Of a DNA stretch of 41,743 bases, positions 15,839-23,166 are shown piece by piece. How positions within the stretch are numbered: position 1 is the stretch's first letter; the number at the start of each line of letters is the position of its first letter. Source of the DNA: an uncultured Bacteroidaceae bacterium (GTDB lineage Bacteria > Bacteroidota > Bacteroidia > Bacteroidales > Bacteroidaceae); NCBI GenBank assembly GCA_905235565.1, contig CAJOLR010000036.1, positions 7,819-49,561 of the forward strand. The letters are read 5' to 3'. The notes beneath the pieces are model-generated. The model was not told where the DNA came from, ran no database searches, and was given only the letters and a program-made list of their open reading frames with translations. Both the position numbers and the translations under genes were made by a program.

Positions 15839-18175
15839 ATGACGATAGACAAGATACAGATATTTGACGGTGCCCAGGGAACCGTCCTGGCCGATGCCCG
15901 TGACCCCGGGCACAAGCATCAGGGCGTTGCCGCGCTCAACATAACCAATCCGGCCCGCGTTCAGCAGATGCACCGCGACTATCTGGAGGCCGGTGCGCAA
16001 TACATCACGTGTAACTCTTTTGAGCTCAACCCCGCCAAGTGGCAGTCCAATGAGTTCACCTGGCAGCAGATAGCCGATGCCGCCATTCAGAATGCCCGCA
16101 CCGCTGTAGGTGACCGCGCAATGGTGATGTTCGATGTCTCCACATCGGGCCAGCTCATGGAACCCGTTGGCCAGTTTACCTTTGAGCAGGCTTATGACAA
16201 CTACCGACAGGTGGCAGAATACACCCATGACCGTGTTGACGGATACCTGTTAGAGACATTCAGTGACCTCTATGAGCTGCGAGCCGCCATACTGGCCATA
16301 CGCGACGTATGCAACAAGCCCATATTCGCCACCATGACATTCGATGAGCAGGCCCGCACGCTCACCGGCTCCACCCCTGAGATTGTGTCCCTCACGCTGT
16401 CATCACTTGGTGTCGATGCTCTTGGCGTGAACTGCTCCACAAACCCCGCAGGTGTGATTGAGGTTGTGCGCCGCATGAAACCGTTCGCCACCTGCCCCAT
16501 CCTGGCCCAGCCCAACAAAGGTCTGCCCGAGATGCGTGACGGTGAGGTGGTCTACAACTGGACCGACGAGCAGTTTGCAGCTGCCGCCAAGGAGCTTATC
16601 GCAGCCGGCGCCTCCATAATAGGCGGCTGCTGCGGATCATCGCCATCCACCATCAAGGCAATTTCAATCTATAAGGGACAGCCCGCACCAGCGGTTTCAA
16701 AACCGGACGGCACATATATCTGCTCATCTACCATACTGCTCAAGCTTGACAAGGGACTGATATGCGGTGAGCGACTCAACCCCACAGGCAAGAAAAAGCT
16801 CAAGGCAGCCCTGGCCGAAGGTAACTTTGAATACCTGCAGCACGAGGCACTGGCCCAGAAGGATGCCGGAGCCGATTTTCTGGACCTTAACTGCGGTGTA
16901 CCAAACTCCGATGAAAAGGCGCTTCTGTGTCAGGCAGTACGTAAGGTGCAGGAGGTATGTGACCTGCCTCTGCAACTTGACTCGTCAAACCCTGAGGCTA
17001 TATCGGCCGCAATACGTCTGTACAACGGTGTGCCCATGATCAACTCCGTAAACGGAGCCCGGGAGTCAATGTCACGCCTGCTGCCCATCATAGCCCGTTA
17101 TCAGGCTCCGTCAGTAACGCTGCCGCTTGATGAACGCGGTGTTCCCGAAAGTTGCGAGGGCCGCATTGAGATAGCCCGCCGCATCATCAAGGAGGCTGAG
17201 GGTATGGGAATTGACCGCCGTCTGCTTGTATTTGACGGCCTGGTTATGGCCATATCTTCCAACCCTCAGTACGGCAAGATTACAATTGATACGCTTTCAG
17301 CTCTCAAGAAACTGGGAGTATTAACCACAATAGGCCTTTCCAACGTATCATTCGGCCTGCCGGAACGAGGTACGCTCAACCGCAATTTCCTGGCTATGGC
17401 GTTCATGAACGGTCTGGATATGCCCATCATGAACCCGCTGGACCGCGAGACAGTAGCCACAGTCCGTGCATCGATGGCGCTAACCGGCAATGACCCCGGT
17501 TGCGCGGGATTCATTTACTTCAATACCCAGGCATCCGACGAGCAGGTTGCAGATAACCTTTACAACGCTGTCGTGCAAGGCCTTAAGGACCGCGTAAAGG
17601 AATGCATAGAGCGTGAGATGCCGGATCTGGGCAAGGACCGCATAATAAACGAGGTTCTCATACCCGCACTTGGCGATGTAGGCACCCGTTTTGCCCGCAA
17701 TGAGGTATTCATGCCACAGCTTATACGTTCGGCCGAGGCAGCCAAGCTGGCGTTTGCCGTCATATCCGAGCAGTTCGGCACCAAGGGTGATGACGAGCCT
17801 TCAAAGGGTCACATGATCATTGCTACTGTCAAGGGCGATGTCCATGACATTGGCAAGAACATAGTCAAGGTTGTAGTGCAGAGCCACGGATTCAGCGTAA
17901 CTGATCTTGGCAAGGATGTGCCAAAGGAGACTGTTCTTGAAGCCGCACAGAAAGAGCATCCCAGCGCAATCGGCCTGAGCGCCCTGATGACCACCACCGT
18001 GGATTCCATGAAAGAGACCATTGAGTATCTGCGCGCCAACGGCATAACCTGCCCCATCATTGTGGGCGGCGCCGTGATGACTCCCGATATAGCCCAGGCA
18101 ATAGGCGCTACCTACTACTCAAAAGATGCGTTGGAAACAGCACATCTCATGCAGGAAATCTGTGGTACAAAATGA
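15839..18175 (+). CDS. metH: Cobalamin-dependent methionine synthase, short form without reactivation domain
   Basis: Transfers a methyl group from 5-methyl-THF through cobalamin to homocysteine. The 778-aa protein carries, in order, the homocysteine domain (about 1-285) with zinc ligands in GVNCSTNPAG and GGCCGSSP, the pterin-binding barrel (about 300-560, LICGERLNPTGKKK and FLDLNCGVPN), a four-helix cap (about 575-640), and the B12 domain (about 650-778) with DVHDIGKNIV, whose His is the lower cobalt ligand, plus LSALMTTT and VGGAVM. The protein ends there. The C-terminal SAM-dependent reactivation domain of the roughly 1200-aa E. coli MetH is absent, as in the Thermotoga enzyme. No separate reactivase gene lies nearby. 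Its end overlaps the MFS gene by ATGA. Confidence 0.95.
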   Translation: MTIDKIQIFDGAQGTVLADARDPGHKHQGVAALNITNPARVQQMHRDYLEAGAQYITCNSFELNPAKWQSNEFTWQQIADAAIQNARTAVGDRAMVMFDVSTSGQLMEPVGQFTFEQAYDNYRQVAEYTHDRVDGYLLETFSDLYELRAAILAIRDVCNKPIFATMTFDEQARTLTGSTPEIVSLTLSSLGVDALGVNCSTNPAGVIEVVRRMKPFATCPILAQPNKGLPEMRDGEVVYNWTDEQFAAAAKELIAAGASIIGGCCGSSPSTIKAISIYKGQPAPAVSKPDGTYICSSTILLKLDKGLICGERLNPTGKKKLKAALAEGNFEYLQHEALAQKDAGADFLDLNCGVPNSDEKALLCQAVRKVQEVCDLPLQLDSSNPEAISAAIRLYNGVPMINSVNGARESMSRLLPIIARYQAPSVTLPLDERGVPESCEGRIEIARRIIKEAEGMGIDRRLLVFDGLVMAISSNPQYGKITIDTLSALKKLGVLTTIGLSNVSFGLPERGTLNRNFLAMAFMNGLDMPIMNPLDRETVATVRASMALTGNDPGCAGFIYFNTQASDEQVADNLYNAVVQGLKDRVKECIEREMPDLGKDRIINEVLIPALGDVGTRFARNEVFMPQLIRSAEAAKLAFAVISEQFGTKGDDEPSKGHMIIATVKGDVHDIGKNIVKVVVQSHGFSVTDLGKDVPKETVLEAAQKEHPSAIGLSALMTTTVDSMKETIEYLRANGITCPIIVGGAVMTPDIAQAIGATYYSKDALETAHLMQEICGTK

Positions 18176-19353
18176 CCAAGGATAAGCTCTGGAACGCCAA
18201 TTACATAAAGATATGGACCACAAACTTCCTGGTCCATTTCTCTTTTATGCTCATCGTTCCGCTGCTGCCTCTCTACCTTAGCGAGACATTCGGTGCCACC
18301 AAGGACACCATCGGAATGGTGCTTACTGGCTATACCATCATGGCACTGGTAATCAGGCCTTTCAGCGGCTACATGGTGGACAGCTTTCCGCGCAAGACGG
18401 TGCTGGTGGTTTGCGGTGCTCTGTTCTTTGGCATCTTTGCAGGCTATCTGGCAGCCGGATCTCTGGCTGCATTCGCGGTATTCCGAACCCTGCACGGTGC
18501 TCCTTTCGGGGCCACCACCGTTGCAGCCAGCACAGTTGCCATTGATGTTGTACCCTCTTCCCGGCGCGGTGAGGCAATAGGCTATTACGGTCTTAGCAAC
18601 AACCTGGCTATGGCATTGGGACCAGCCCTGGCTATCGTGCTTCTGGGTGCATTCGGCGGCAGTTACAAGGCGCTGTTCTGGGTCTCGCTTGCAGCATCGT
18701 TCATCGGACTGATACTGGAACTCTCCATACGCCTGCCCAAGCGTGATTTCGTACCGGAAAAGAAGGTGCTATCCCTGGACCGCTTCTTCCTGCTTCACGG
18801 CTGGCGTGAAGCTATCGGCATTGCCTGCTTCTCATTCAGCTACGGAGTACTGTCCACATACGTGGCCATTTACGGCAAGGAGGAGCTTGGAATCACCGGT
18901 GGAACGGGACTTTTCTTCGGGCTCTGCGCCGCCGGACTCATACTGTCACGACTTACCGGCGCCCATGCCCTGCGTGAGAACAAGGTTTCCCGCAACGCCA
19001 CCATGGGTGTATCGGTAAGCATTTTCGGATACCTGCTGTTTGCCGCGCTGCACAACCCTATAGGCTATTACGGCGCCGCACTTATAATAGGTCTGGGCAA
19101 CGGCCACATGTACCCCGCTTTCCAGACCATGTTCATCAACCTGGCCGAGCACTCGCAGCGCGGCACCGCAAACTCATCCATCCTGACCTCCTGGGATGCC
19201 GGCGTAGGTTTAGGCGTACTCATAGGCGGCCTGTTTTCCGAGTACTTGGGCTACCACAGCGCTTTCTGGGCCGCCTGGGCAGTCAACCTCTTAGGCCTGA
19301 TATTCTACTTTACCTCCATCCGCCGGCACTTTGAGGCTAACAAGCTGCGCTGA
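18172..19353 (+). CDS. MFS transporter, last gene of the metF-metH run
   Basis: 393-aa inner-membrane protein with about 12 hydrophobic segments and the MFS loop-2/3 signature (GYMVDSFPRKTVLVV). Its start overlaps the metH stop by four bases (ATGA, 18172-18175), so translation is coupled. The substrate is not evident. Position invites the guess of a methionine-cycle or cobalamin-related compound, but the sequence resembles general MFS permeases and efflux pumps equally. The C-terminus is short and basic (RRHFEANKLR). Confidence 0.85.
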   Translation: MTKDKLWNANYIKIWTTNFLVHFSFMLIVPLLPLYLSETFGATKDTIGMVLTGYTIMALVIRPFSGYMVDSFPRKTVLVVCGALFFGIFAGYLAAGSLAAFAVFRTLHGAPFGATTVAASTVAIDVVPSSRRGEAIGYYGLSNNLAMALGPALAIVLLGAFGGSYKALFWVSLAASFIGLILELSIRLPKRDFVPEKKVLSLDRFFLLHGWREAIGIACFSFSYGVLSTYVAIYGKEELGITGGTGLFFGLCAAGLILSRLTGAHALRENKVSRNATMGVSVSIFGYLLFAALHNPIGYYGAALIIGLGNGHMYPAFQTMFINLAEHSQRGTANSSILTSWDAGVGLGVLIGGLFSEYLGYHSAFWAAWAVNLLGLIFYFTSIRRHFEANKLR

Positions 19354-19367
19354 CAACGCAAAAACTG

Positions 19368-19484
19368 CACAAAGGGGGCGTTTCTTTATTGCTTGAATCT
19401 ACGCCAAAGCAACGTTTGCGTTATTCCATCGGACTTGGCGGGGATGATATACGTTGGGAAGGAAAAGAGATGTCACAGATATAA
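19368..19484 (+). pseudogene. Possible remnant of a DUF2442-like protein
   Basis: A short open frame without its own start codon ends in TAA at 19482. Its last residues (TPKQRLRYSIGLGGDDIRW and a few more) resemble the C-terminus of DUF2442 proteins (ATPEQR, then gGIHWPDLDED). It follows the MFS gene within an otherwise non-coding convergent spacer and is flanked by arms of the REP-like palindrome. I read it as a degraded fragment; the similarity is from memory of the family and weak. Confidence 0.3.
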
Positions 19485-19487
19485 TGA

Positions 19488-19512
19488 CACAGAAGGAAAC
19501 GATCCTTCTGTG
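19488..19512. repeat. REP-like palindrome
   Basis: CACAGAAGGA (19488-19497) and TCCTTCTGTG (19503-19512) pair perfectly around AACGA. The family pattern is an arm TGACACAnAnGG followed by its complement. Located in the convergent gap between two genes, where it could also act as a bidirectional terminator or transcript stabiliser. Confidence 0.7.
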
Positions 19513-19535
19513 CCTCGGCATTTGTCCCGTTAGTT

Positions 19536-20036
19536 TTAGTTTTCACGATCGGGAATGAGACGGCGGACAGCCTTGTACTCGTAGAAGAAACGGCTGGCTA
19601 TCACACGGATTACAGTATAGGCCGGGATAGCCACAAGCATACCCACCGCCATCGTTGCCACGGCCGATGCCACCGAACCCACAATACCTGGAACTGATGA
19701 AAAATCCGTCAGTTCGGACAACTTCTCAAGCAACAGCTGAGCTACGTCAAAATCGGCGCCAACCCAAGGAATCACCTGAGTGACCACAAAAATCAGGACC
19801 GATGACAGGATGACAAGAGAAATGACTGCCAATACCGAATCGGGTGCCGCCTTACCTCTTACCCTAATTTTACGGAGCAGGTTCATTACCGGATGCCCAA
19901 TGAGCGAAACCACGAATGCCGTTATGATATAGACCAGTACGCTGCGGAAATACCAGCAGAGCGTACATACAATAGCTGCGGCTCCCAGAAATATCAGAAT
20001 GCGAGCCAGCCTGTCAATACTGCGTTCTTTTTCCAT
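19536..20036 (-). CDS. Internally shortened AI-2E (PerM/YdiK) family membrane protein
   Basis: 166-aa membrane protein. Its first ~100 residues (RLARILIFLGAAAIV, WYFRSVLVYIITAFVVSLIGHPVMNLLRKI, then a third hydrophobic segment) look like the N-terminus of AI-2E family transporters. Its last ~35 residues (VGMLVAIPAYTVIRVIASRFFYEYKAVRRL) look like their very C-terminus. The middle, about 180-200 residues with the remaining membrane segments in the usual 350-400-aa proteins, is missing, yet the frame is intact and opens with a normal ATG. I infer an in-frame internal deletion. It may be a non-functional relic or a small membrane protein with another role. It is single, facing away from the TerB-DnaJ gene. 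Confidence 0.65.
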   Translation of the reverse strand: MEKERSIDRLARILIFLGAAAIVCTLCWYFRSVLVYIITAFVVSLIGHPVMNLLRKIRVRGKAAPDSVLAVISLVILSSVLIFVVTQVIPWVGADFDVAQLLLEKLSELTDFSSVPGIVGSVASAVATMAVGMLVAIPAYTVIRVIASRFFYEYKAVRRLIPDREN

Positions 20037-20110
20037 AGGCCGTAAAGATAACTATTATTGTAACATTTTTTGCATCTTTGCAGTCAGTAAGATTTTTATA
20101 GGAATAAAAT

Positions 20111-20893
20111 ATGGCTATCGGTAAATGGATTGGAGGTTTTTGGGGGTTGCTTCAGGGTGGGCCACTCGGGGCTCTTGCCGGATTTGCCCTTGGTTCGCTG
20201 TTTGACACACTCACTTCAAAAGCCGGCCGACCGGCATATATCCCTGATGACGATAGCCACAGGACAACCGCATCCGAAGGTCAGCGGAACGGCTTCCTTT
20301 TCTCGCTGATGGTCTTGTCGGCCGATGTCATTCAGGCTGACGGACGTATTATGCACAGTGAAATGGAATGTTTTCGGAACTTTCTGCGGAGCCAGTTCGG
20401 CAGCCAGGCAGTAACGGAGGGAGAGCAGATAATCCGCCGCCTGTTTGAGCGCAGGAAGCAGATGGGCGAAACCTGGTGGCGCAGTCAGATTGACGCATGC
20501 TGCCGACAGATATCCCAGGTCATGACCGTTGAGCAGCGTCTGCAGCTTGTTTCATATTTAGTCCTGCTGGCCAAGGCCGACGGAACCGTCAGCCCGGACG
20601 AGATTCAGGCCATAAAGAACGATGCCGCAAACATGGGTATCGACCCCGCCAATGTAGATCAGATGACAGGTCTGGGAGGCAAGACACTTGATGATGCCTA
20701 TAAGGTACTGGGCATCTCCCCTGATGCCACCGATGACGAGGTGCGCACAGCCTACCGTCAGATGGCGCTCAAGCATCATCCGGACCGAGTGGCAACATTA
20801 GGCGAGGATGTCCGGAAGGCTGCCGAAAAGAAGTTCCAGGAGATAAACGATGCCAAGGACCGCATCTACAAGGCACGCGGCATCAAGAAGTAA
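20111..20893 (+). CDS. TerB-DnaJ domain protein (DjlA-like co-chaperone)
   Basis: 260-aa protein. Residues 1-40 are Gly-rich and hydrophobic (GGFWGLLQGGPLGALAGFALGSLFD), similar to the membrane-associated start of DjlA. A TerB-like helical domain follows (about 60-170, with two acidic turns VIQADGRIMHSEM and LAKADGTVSPDEI). The C-terminal J domain (about 192-258, YKVLGISPDATDDEV) has the HPD motif needed to stimulate DnaK ATPase. The arrangement matches DjlA of Proteobacteria. The -10 region CATCTTTG at 20073-20080 is near the -7 consensus. Its former terminator region appears to have been split by the IS described next. Confidence 0.88.
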   Translation: MAIGKWIGGFWGLLQGGPLGALAGFALGSLFDTLTSKAGRPAYIPDDDSHRTTASEGQRNGFLFSLMVLSADVIQADGRIMHSEMECFRNFLRSQFGSQAVTEGEQIIRRLFERRKQMGETWWRSQIDACCRQISQVMTVEQRLQLVSYLVLLAKADGTVSPDEIQAIKNDAANMGIDPANVDQMTGLGGKTLDDAYKVLGISPDATDDEVRTAYRQMALKHHPDRVATLGEDVRKAAEKKFQEINDAKDRIYKARGIKK

Positions 20894-20901
20894 CCCAAAA
20901 G

Positions 20902-20950
20902 CCCGAATCAACCGTTTTTGAGAAACGCATACTGTGTTTCCCTAAAAAAG
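20902..20950 (+). terminator. Left half of a hairpin split by the IS
   Basis: GAATCAACC plus TTTTT (20904-20919) is complementary, apart from one extra G and one mismatch, to AAAAAGGTTGACTC just right of the IS (23105-23118). An inner GAAAC/GTTTC pair lies between. With the IS removed these would form one long stem behind the TerB-DnaJ gene, so I read this as a terminator-like hairpin interrupted by insertion. Confidence 0.5.
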
Positions 20951-20976
20951 GTGGTTCTTCCGCAATTTAGTTGAAA
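20951..20976 (+). repeat. Left terminal inverted repeat of the IS
   Basis: 26 bases identical in inverted orientation to 23079-23104, beginning GTGGTTCTTCC as ISL3-type ends commonly do (GGnTCTT). Confidence 0.9.
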
Positions 20977-21057
20977 AGACAAGTTTTTGTTTGAGTTGAT
21001 TCAGTTAAGTCACATTATCTTGTTATCAACTACGTTTTACTCTCACTCTCCATACTC

Positions 21058-21200
21058 ATTGAGTAAGCTTAGAGCGAGCCTAGAGTATGCCTAGAAGCAG
21101 CCTAGAGCGAGGCTAGAGTATGGATAGAAGCAGCCTAGACTATGCCTAGACTATGCCTGGACTATGGCTAAGAGCAGCCTGGACTATGGCTAATGGCAGC
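21058..21200 (+). repeat. Thirteen tandem 11-bp units containing CTAG
   Basis: Thirteen consecutive 11-base units in exact register follow the pattern CTAGAnnAnGC. Examples are CTAGAGTATGC (21080), CTAGAAGCAGC (21091), CTAGAGCGAGG (21102), CTAGACTATGC (21135 and 21146) and CTGGACTATGG (21157 and 21179). No unit departs from the 11-bp spacing, about one helical turn. The array ends exactly where the internal terminal-repeat copy begins (21201). It lies inside the IS but outside the transposase gene. Confidence 0.9.
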
Positions 21201-21227
21201 CTTTCAACTAAATTGCGGAAGACAACC
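21201..21227 (-). repeat. Internal inverted copy of the IS end
   Basis: Read on the minus strand this is TGGTT, two extra bases, then CTTCCGCAATTTAGTTGAAAG, matching the IS end over its whole length except the 2-base insertion. It has the orientation of the right end. So 20951-21227 is itself a 277-bp unit with terminal inverted repeats, ending five bases from the transposase stop codon. Confidence 0.85.
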
Positions 21228-21232
21228 AATGT

Positions 21233-22891
21233 CTAGTTGAAGCATAGATCGCTGAACACCATTTTTCTTCTCAACAACTGAAGTGATGCGCGTCCGTACA
21301 TTAACCGCTTGACAGCTTTAAGTTTGTTTACATACCCCTCAACTATACCGTTGGATACATCCATGATAATAGCATTCTGCACTGCTTTCAAATCCATCTT
21401 GATGCCATAAGCAAATGTTCTTAACTCTTTGATTGGAGATTGCCCATAGGTGTTAAGCCATAGAGACAAATCTGCGGCTTTATCCCCCATTATTGTACTA
21501 TAGAAAGATGATGCAGCGTTGTATATGTCCCTGAACCAGCCAAATGACATGAGTTTATCAACAAGAGACGATTCCATCGCCTGCATTTTCTTCTCACGTA
21601 TGCTTTTGTCCACAATATGCGCAATCTGCCTTATCGGCAGTAGTGGTTCCCGTTCTACACTGGGCATGCCCTTCATTTTCTCTATTTCTTTTTTCGCACG
21701 GTATCCACGATGACCGTCAGAGAGATAACTGTAATGGTCATAGAATGGCGTTAACGAACCTGTGAATCCCTTACTCTTGATTTCCATGAATATCTTTAGC
21801 AGATCCTTACCGTGGCGATACTCCTCTTCTACATATGTGTCGTACAGGTAATATGGTATTCGTTCCTTGCTGGCCCTCTTAGGTAGGGAGTCAAGCTTCA
21901 TATACTTACGTACAGTTTGCCTTGCGATATCAAGTTTCCTGGCTATCTGGACTATATTGAGGCCCGCAGCCTGCAATTCCTTCACTTCGTTGAACATGAC
22001 TTGGCGCGAGTCAGTCTTGACTGTTTCTTCCTGTCCTTCCTCCCGTCTTACCGATTTACGATAATCATCATAATGGGAGCCGATTACTTTTGTCACGCAA
22101 TCGGACATATTCATGTTGAGATGGAATCTATCCGCAACCTCTGTGATATCCCTCCCTGTAGCCGCAATAGCGGCAGAATAGTCGGTTGAACGGTCACGGC
22201 TTACGACAGACACCCGAGAATGATTGTCCAGCCATCCGTGAAAAGAGTCTACATCCCTCTCGCCGAGAAGATCGATAACGCTGTTGGTTTCGAGACTGAC
22301 AATAATACTCCCATATGTCACACCCTTTCGGAAAGCCCAGTCGTCAACTCCGATTCTTTGGACTTCAGCGCACTCAGGAACAGGCATACGATGTAAATCT
22401 CGCAAAACGGTATCGCCACTGACTCGAATCCCAATGGCATATAGAAGTTTCCTTGCAGATTCCGAGGAGGTACTTAGGCTGTGTTGTGTCACAACCATTT
22501 CACAACGTCTTGTACGACGGCGATACCTGAACACCTCGTCTCCAGGCTGTTCGGCAAACGTTTTTTTGTGACAACAGGGATTGTCGCAGAAAAACTTGCG
22601 TGCCTCAAACGTTATGACTACTGGACGGCCTAGGATGGAAAGGTCTGAAATGGTCCGCAAATATCTGCTGTGTACCCTATGGCTCTCGCTCCCGCAATAA
22701 GGACACTTTCCATATGGGAGGCTGCACTGTGCATATAAATGATACGAATGTCCATTATCATCGCATTCCGTGCTCTCTATCAAAAGATCACTCGGCGCAT
22801 ATAAAGATGTCAAGTCTGCATGAGTACAGTTTCGGGGTAAGCATCGTGAAGAAAAAATAGTATTTTTGCCTCTGTTAGGTGATTTACACAT
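21233..22891 (-). CDS. ISL3 family transposase
   Basis: 552-aa DDE transposase. Near the N-terminus is the zinc-finger region (CPYCGSESHRVHSRY, later FFCDNPCCHKKTF), then a helix-turn-helix, then the catalytic core: GVDDWAFRKGVTYGSIIV (first Asp), VSRDRSTDYSAAI (second Asp) and ADRFHL. A second helix-turn-helix insert (LNIVQIARKLDIARQTVRKY, about 310-330) follows. The C-terminal EGYVNKLKAVKRLMYGRASL carries the catalytic Glu. No frameshift or internal stop, and the length is normal for ISL3. The only likely promoter is TAACTTTA on the minus strand (22920-22927), just below the inverted repeat at 22953-23011. Confidence 0.95.
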   Translation of the reverse strand: MCKSPNRGKNTIFSSRCLPRNCTHADLTSLYAPSDLLIESTECDDNGHSYHLYAQCSLPYGKCPYCGSESHRVHSRYLRTISDLSILGRPVVITFEARKFFCDNPCCHKKTFAEQPGDEVFRYRRRTRRCEMVVTQHSLSTSSESARKLLYAIGIRVSGDTVLRDLHRMPVPECAEVQRIGVDDWAFRKGVTYGSIIVSLETNSVIDLLGERDVDSFHGWLDNHSRVSVVSRDRSTDYSAAIAATGRDITEVADRFHLNMNMSDCVTKVIGSHYDDYRKSVRREEGQEETVKTDSRQVMFNEVKELQAAGLNIVQIARKLDIARQTVRKYMKLDSLPKRASKERIPYYLYDTYVEEEYRHGKDLLKIFMEIKSKGFTGSLTPFYDHYSYLSDGHRGYRAKKEIEKMKGMPSVEREPLLPIRQIAHIVDKSIREKKMQAMESSLVDKLMSFGWFRDIYNAASSFYSTIMGDKAADLSLWLNTYGQSPIKELRTFAYGIKMDLKAVQNAIIMDVSNGIVEGYVNKLKAVKRLMYGRASLQLLRRKMVFSDLCFN

Positions 22892-22952
22892 TGTCCATAA
22901 CTTTATTCTGTGGTAAGTATAAAGTTACTTATTATTTGCGTAATAACCTAAT

Positions 22953-23011
22953 AATCAATTAGTTAAATAGTATATTAATCGAATGATTTTGTATTATTTA
23001 ACTAATTGATT
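22953..23011. promoter_or_regulatory. 17-bp inverted repeat upstream of the transposase
   Basis: AATCAATTAGTTAAATA (22953-22969) and its exact complement (22995-23011) are separated by 25 bp in an AT-rich stretch between the transposase promoter region and the right IS end. The arms and spacing suit an operator or transposase subterminal binding site better than a terminator. Confidence 0.6.
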
Positions 23012-23078
23012 TTTCTATGTATTGGTAGATTTACTCTTACCCTGCAATAAAGAATCGCGATATCAATAAAGCGAATAC

Positions 23079-23104
23079 TTTCAACTAAATTGCGGAAGAA
23101 CCAC
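23079..23104 (-). repeat. Right terminal inverted repeat of the IS
   Basis: Exact 26-base inverted match to 20951-20976. Confidence 0.9.
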
Positions 23105-23111
23105 AAAAAGG

Positions 23112-23143
23112 TTGACTCGGAAAGATAACACTTTTTATTATTT
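23112..23143 (+). promoter_or_regulatory. Candidate promoter of the PL11 lyase beside the IS end
   Basis: TTG at 23112-23114 and TATTATTT at 23136-23143 are 21 bp apart, resembling the Bacteroidetes pattern but lacking the final G of the -7 box. It starts only eight bases outside the IS right end, so the insertion either just spared it or replaced upstream control sites. Confidence 0.35.
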
Positions 23144-23166
23144 TAGCAGCACAAAAACTATTGGTT

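Larger units (their letters stand above)
20944..23111 (-). mobile_element. ISL3-family insertion sequence, complete
   Basis: A 26-bp perfect inverted repeat marks the ends: 20951-20976 (GTGGTTCTTCCGCAATTTAG and TTGAAA) and its complement at 23079-23104. The outside flanks AAAAAAGG (20944-20951) and CAAAAAGG (23104-23111) agree at 7 of 8 positions, consistent with the 8-bp target duplication of ISL3 elements. The element holds one full transposase gene, a nested inverted copy of the end sequence (21201-21227), an 11-bp tandem array (21058-21200), and a 17-bp inverted repeat upstream of the transposase (22953-23011). All transposase motifs look intact, so it may be active. Confidence 0.9.

Noticed and set aside
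21058..21200. CRISPR array
   Set aside because: Units are 11 bp in direct contact without spacers, and the array lies inside an insertion sequence with no cas genes in the window.
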